Assembly (NCBI GenBank): GCA_018815265.1
Contig: JAHIYG010000262.1
Coordinates: forward strand, 1-6,586
Length of the DNA stretch: 6,586 bases
Direction: 5' to 3'
From: Candidatus Altarchaeota archaeon
GTDB taxonomy: Archaea; Altiarchaeota; Altiarchaeia; IMC4; SCGC-AAA252-I15
This document shows, piece by piece, positions 4,393-6,586 of this stretch. Every line of letters starts with the position of its first letter. The stretch's first letter is position 1. A model generated the notes under the pieces. The model did not search any database, was not told where the DNA came from, and saw only the letters and a list, made by a program, of their open reading frames with translations. The translations under genes and the position numbers were made by a program.

Positions 4393-5627
4393 TTTGTTTC
4401 GTAGTCTGTGAGCCTTCTCTGGCGCAGTATGGTGGATTTGCTGAGGTATTTGTGTATTGGGAGGTTTAACCTGTTTTTTATGTCATCTAATGCGGAGTCG
4501 ACTGACGGAAACCTCTGTGGTGGCTTCCCCATTGCGGCTCTCACGTTTTCCCTGACCTCCCAGACCCCCACAGGCATCACGTAGGTGTCGTAGATTTCCC
4601 GGAATATAACGCACCTGCCCTGCCGCCTTTTTTCATACAGTGCTTCGGCTGCTGCAAACCGTGCCGCATAGTATCCTCCCCCCTCATTGTATGCGTATTC
4701 CTTCCTGCCTTTGTTGAGTTCATGCTCCACAACGACTTCGGTGCCTGCAGGGCTTCCCCATATGGTGTTTGGAGACCACGCCTCAAATAGCTCAAACTCC
4801 CACGCCCCGGGGATGACAAGTATTTCGAAGTGGTTTTCCATGTATGTGTTTTCATAAACCTCAACTTGGGATACTTCACGCATGTCCTTTAACCTAACTA
4901 TAATCTCTTTAGCTAGCATGTCGTCTACTGCAGTTATGCTCCAGCGTGTCGGAACCAATCTCTTGTTTTCCTCACCGCCTAGGGTGCCGGAGGATATAAC
5001 GTCTGTGAGGTAGTAGACGTCGAAGTTTGAATCAAAAAGTTTCACAACCTGCTGCGTAGACTTCAAGTCGTCGGAAACTATGTAGTCGACCTTCCTTGGA
5101 ATTACGGTGTTTTCAGTTATTTTGAATTTTTTCAAATCCCCCTGCGCACCCATCGGCTGGTGTATGGGTGAAAAGCTCATGCTGTACTGTGGGGCGGTTT
5201 TATAGTGTGCCTCCACATCCACTGCCTTGACTGAAAGTGCAAGTTCTTGCATTTCCTCGACATATTTTGACCTGTCAGAAACTGGTCGCTTCTGCCTGCC
5301 TCTGACGAGCATCGATCTCATGTTTACTATATCCTGCAGTGTCTTGCCATACCATGCCCCGGGGTTGTCTAAGACGTCTGCTAACTTGTCGTCTAAGGAG
5401 GTCATGGGGCCTGCTGACACGGTTGGGTAGCCGTTCCATCCGACGAACACTGAAGTGGATGGGCCGAACATCTCCTTGCTAAGTCGTGCCTTCACTTTTT
5501 TTTCATATGTCTTCGGTATCAGTGGACAGTATTTTTCACCGCAAAGGAGTCTCCCCCCCTTACATGCGAGACATATGTTTTTGTTCGGTTTATTCTGCTT
5601 GTTGCCGCATCCTTTTTCATTTGTCAT
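4389..5627 (-). CDS. nreA: DNA repair protein NreA (archaeal Nre family)
   Basis: Nre proteins are archaeal DNA repair factors that interact with the sliding clamp PCNA; loss in haloarchaea raises sensitivity to DNA damage. The 412-residue length is typical. The N-terminus holds a four-cysteine zinc-finger-like module, C19-x2-C22-x6-C29-x4-C34, in the signature ACKGGRLLCGEKYCPLI. It is followed by family blocks FGPSTSVFVGWNGYP, AGPMTSLDD, DNPGAWYGKT and, later, FEILVIPGAWEFELFEAWSP and GGYYAARFAAAEAL, covering the N- and C-terminal Nre domains. The C-terminal tail has QRRLTDYE (403-410), resembling a PCNA-interacting QxxLxxY motif but with E in place of the second aromatic residue. Its ATG overlaps the nrdD stop (ATGA, 5624-5627), so it is translated with nrdD. 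No Shine-Dalgarno sequence is evident. Confidence 0.91.
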   Translation of the reverse strand: MTNEKGCGNKQNKPNKNICLACKGGRLLCGEKYCPLIPKTYEKKVKARLSKEMFGPSTSVFVGWNGYPTVSAGPMTSLDDKLADVLDNPGAWYGKTLQDIVNMRSMLVRGRQKRPVSDRSKYVEEMQELALSVKAVDVEAHYKTAPQYSMSFSPIHQPMGAQGDLKKFKITENTVIPRKVDYIVSDDLKSTQQVVKLFDSNFDVYYLTDVISSGTLGGEENKRLVPTRWSITAVDDMLAKEIIVRLKDMREVSQVEVYENTYMENHFEILVIPGAWEFELFEAWSPNTIWGSPAGTEVVVEHELNKGRKEYAYNEGGGYYAARFAAAEALYEKRRQGRCVIFREIYDTYVMPVGVWEVRENVRAAMGKPPQRFPSVDSALDDIKNRLNLPIHKYLSKSTILRQRRLTDYETN

Positions 5628-6586
5628 TTCAGGATTATTTTTTTCTCGCGTTTTGATATTTTTTCCCCGTCACCTTTGAGGTCGTATCTGTACTCATCTA
5701 TGAATGCCTGTTTTTGGCTTGGATTCCACATCTTCGTATTTTGTAGGTGTCCTGTGTCTCTAGCCCATACACTAACTGATTTGCTCTTGCATTTACCGCA
5801 TTTTATGCCCTTTCCAACTTGTGTGTTGCCGCATTTTACGCACATGGTTAAGGGCCTGGACACTGAAAGGTATGTGACATCCTTTCTACTCAGAATCTTT
5901 GCAAGCAATGTTTTCATGTCATCTGGAGTGTATGTGTTTGAATTGAGTCTGACATGCGTTGTCGTGCGCCCGCCAACTATTGTGTTGAATTTTCCTTCGT
6001 TGTCTAGTTTCTCCCATAGGCTTTCATGGTTTATGTAGTGTGTCTTGCTGTAGTACTGGTTTGCGCCCCCGTTCACACGCGCCTTTTCCGGGAATTTATT
6101 GGAGTCTATCTTTGCAAACCTTGTATAGCATATACCTTTTGGGTCTCCAGTCAAGACGAAGTCCAGTCCGCTTTCCCTGCAGAATAAATCTGTCATCTCC
6201 TTCATGTGTTTGACAATCTTTAAACCGTATTTTACTCCCTCTCTGCTGTCTAAGCCGTAATTTGTCTGCGTCTTAACCAACTCGTTTAAGCCTGTGTAGG
6301 AGATTACATACTGTTGCTTTGACGGGTTGTAGTATCTAAGCCCCGACGCCTTTTGCTTGAGGAATGGGAGGAGGTTGTGTTCTAGGTTTTTCTCCATTAC
6401 CTTCTTCTTTAGCAAAAGAACCTCGAATGCCTTCTTCATACGGTTTTCAAGGTTCGGGAGTGTATCTCCCCTGCAGTAGCCTATCTGAGGCAGGTTTATG
6501 CTTATGTGCTGTATGGTGCCTCTTCTAAAGCCGTTGAATTGTTTTTTCCGGTTTAGTATGTAGGGTGTCCCGTATTTTGACGCAAT
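5624..6586 (-). CDS. nrdD: Anaerobic (class III) ribonucleoside-triphosphate reductase, C-terminal part (partial)
   Basis: NrdD makes deoxyribonucleotides from ribonucleotides using an oxygen-sensitive glycyl radical installed by the radical-SAM activase NrdG (not in the window). The minus strand is open from the right edge to TGA at 5624, giving 320 C-terminal residues; an ATG at 6439 is internal. Visible landmarks are SKYGTPYILN (residues 3-12 of the visible part), then TIQHISINLPQIGY, the helix KKAFEVLLLKKKVMEKNLE, YTGLNELV, and TRFAKID. Near the end is the zinc site C-VK-C (249, 252) and C-GK-C (263, 266), then the glycyl-radical loop WARDTGHLQ with G279 (codon at 5750-5752) and the typical WNPSQKQAFIDEYRY tail. 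Between GTPYIL and RRGTIQHISINLP only a few residues remain, where relatives usually have a longer finger loop with a radical cysteine. It overlaps nreA as ATGA. Confidence 0.94.
   Translation of the reverse strand: MASKYGTPYILNRKKQFNGFRRGTIQHISINLPQIGYCRGDTLPNLENRMKKAFEVLLLKKKVMEKNLEHNLLPFLKQKASGLRYYNPSKQQYVISYTGLNELVKTQTNYGLDSREGVKYGLKIVKHMKEMTDLFCRESGLDFVLTGDPKGICYTRFAKIDSNKFPEKARVNGGANQYYSKTHYINHESLWEKLDNEGKFNTIVGGRTTTHVRLNSNTYTPDDMKTLLAKILSRKDVTYLSVSRPLTMCVKCGNTQVGKGIKCGKCKSKSVSVWARDTGHLQNTKMWNPSQKQAFIDEYRYDLKGDGEKISKREKKIILK

Noticed and set aside
5676..6038. 120-codon plus-strand ORF, and a neighbour at 5455-5679, antisense to nrdD/nreA
   Set aside because: Both lie opposite strongly conserved NrdD and NreA sequence and show no family features.
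1..6586. tRNA, rRNA, CRISPR array, insertion sequence or attachment site
   Set aside because: I looked for cloverleaf ends, regularly spaced repeats, transposase motifs and terminal inverted repeats and saw none.

Overview
This window is archaeal. The evidence is an archaeal/eukaryotic-type phenylalanyl-tRNA synthetase beta chain, an archaellin with a class III (prepilin-peptidase-type) leader, the archaea-specific DNA repair protein NreA, and TATA-like elements in front of several genes. An oxygen-sensitive class III ribonucleotide reductase (NrdD) suggests an organism that lives at least partly without oxygen. The gene set fits a euryarchaeote or a relative, but I cannot place it more precisely from this sequence.

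Layout: 1-656 is the N-terminal 218 codons of pheT on the minus strand; the gene runs off the left edge. A 40-bp gap with crossed TATA-like elements separates it from a divergent plus-strand pair, a single-domain TrkA (697-1089) and the potassium channel subunit TrkH (1090-2577), which abut with no spacer. Next come a 195-bp spacer, two small abutting ORFs of unknown function (2773-2910 and 2911-3102), and a 105-bp spacer with a TATA-like element and a strong ribosome binding site. The archaellin gene follows (3208-3822). A perfect 10-bp inverted repeat and a T8 tract separate it from a second, unusual archaellin-like gene (3871-4392). That gene converges on, and overlaps by 4 bp, a minus-strand operon of nrdD (5' end beyond the right edge) and nreA, which overlap as ATGA.

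The window has four functional blocks: translation (pheT), potassium uptake (trkA-trkH), cell-surface filament subunits (the two archaellin-family genes), and dNTP synthesis coupled to DNA repair (nrdD-nreA). None of the archaellum motor genes (arlCDEFGHIJ) is in the window, so the filament genes sit in an isolated cluster here.

The least explained part is 2578-4392. It holds two unrecognised small genes next to the archaellin, and an archaellin paralogue that appears to have lost its leader-processing site, has gained a cluster of N-glycosylation sequons, and is preceded by an element that looks both like a terminator hairpin and like a TATA box for leaderless transcription. A second point of interest is the visible end of NrdD, where the segment expected to carry the finger-loop radical cysteine seems to be missing.
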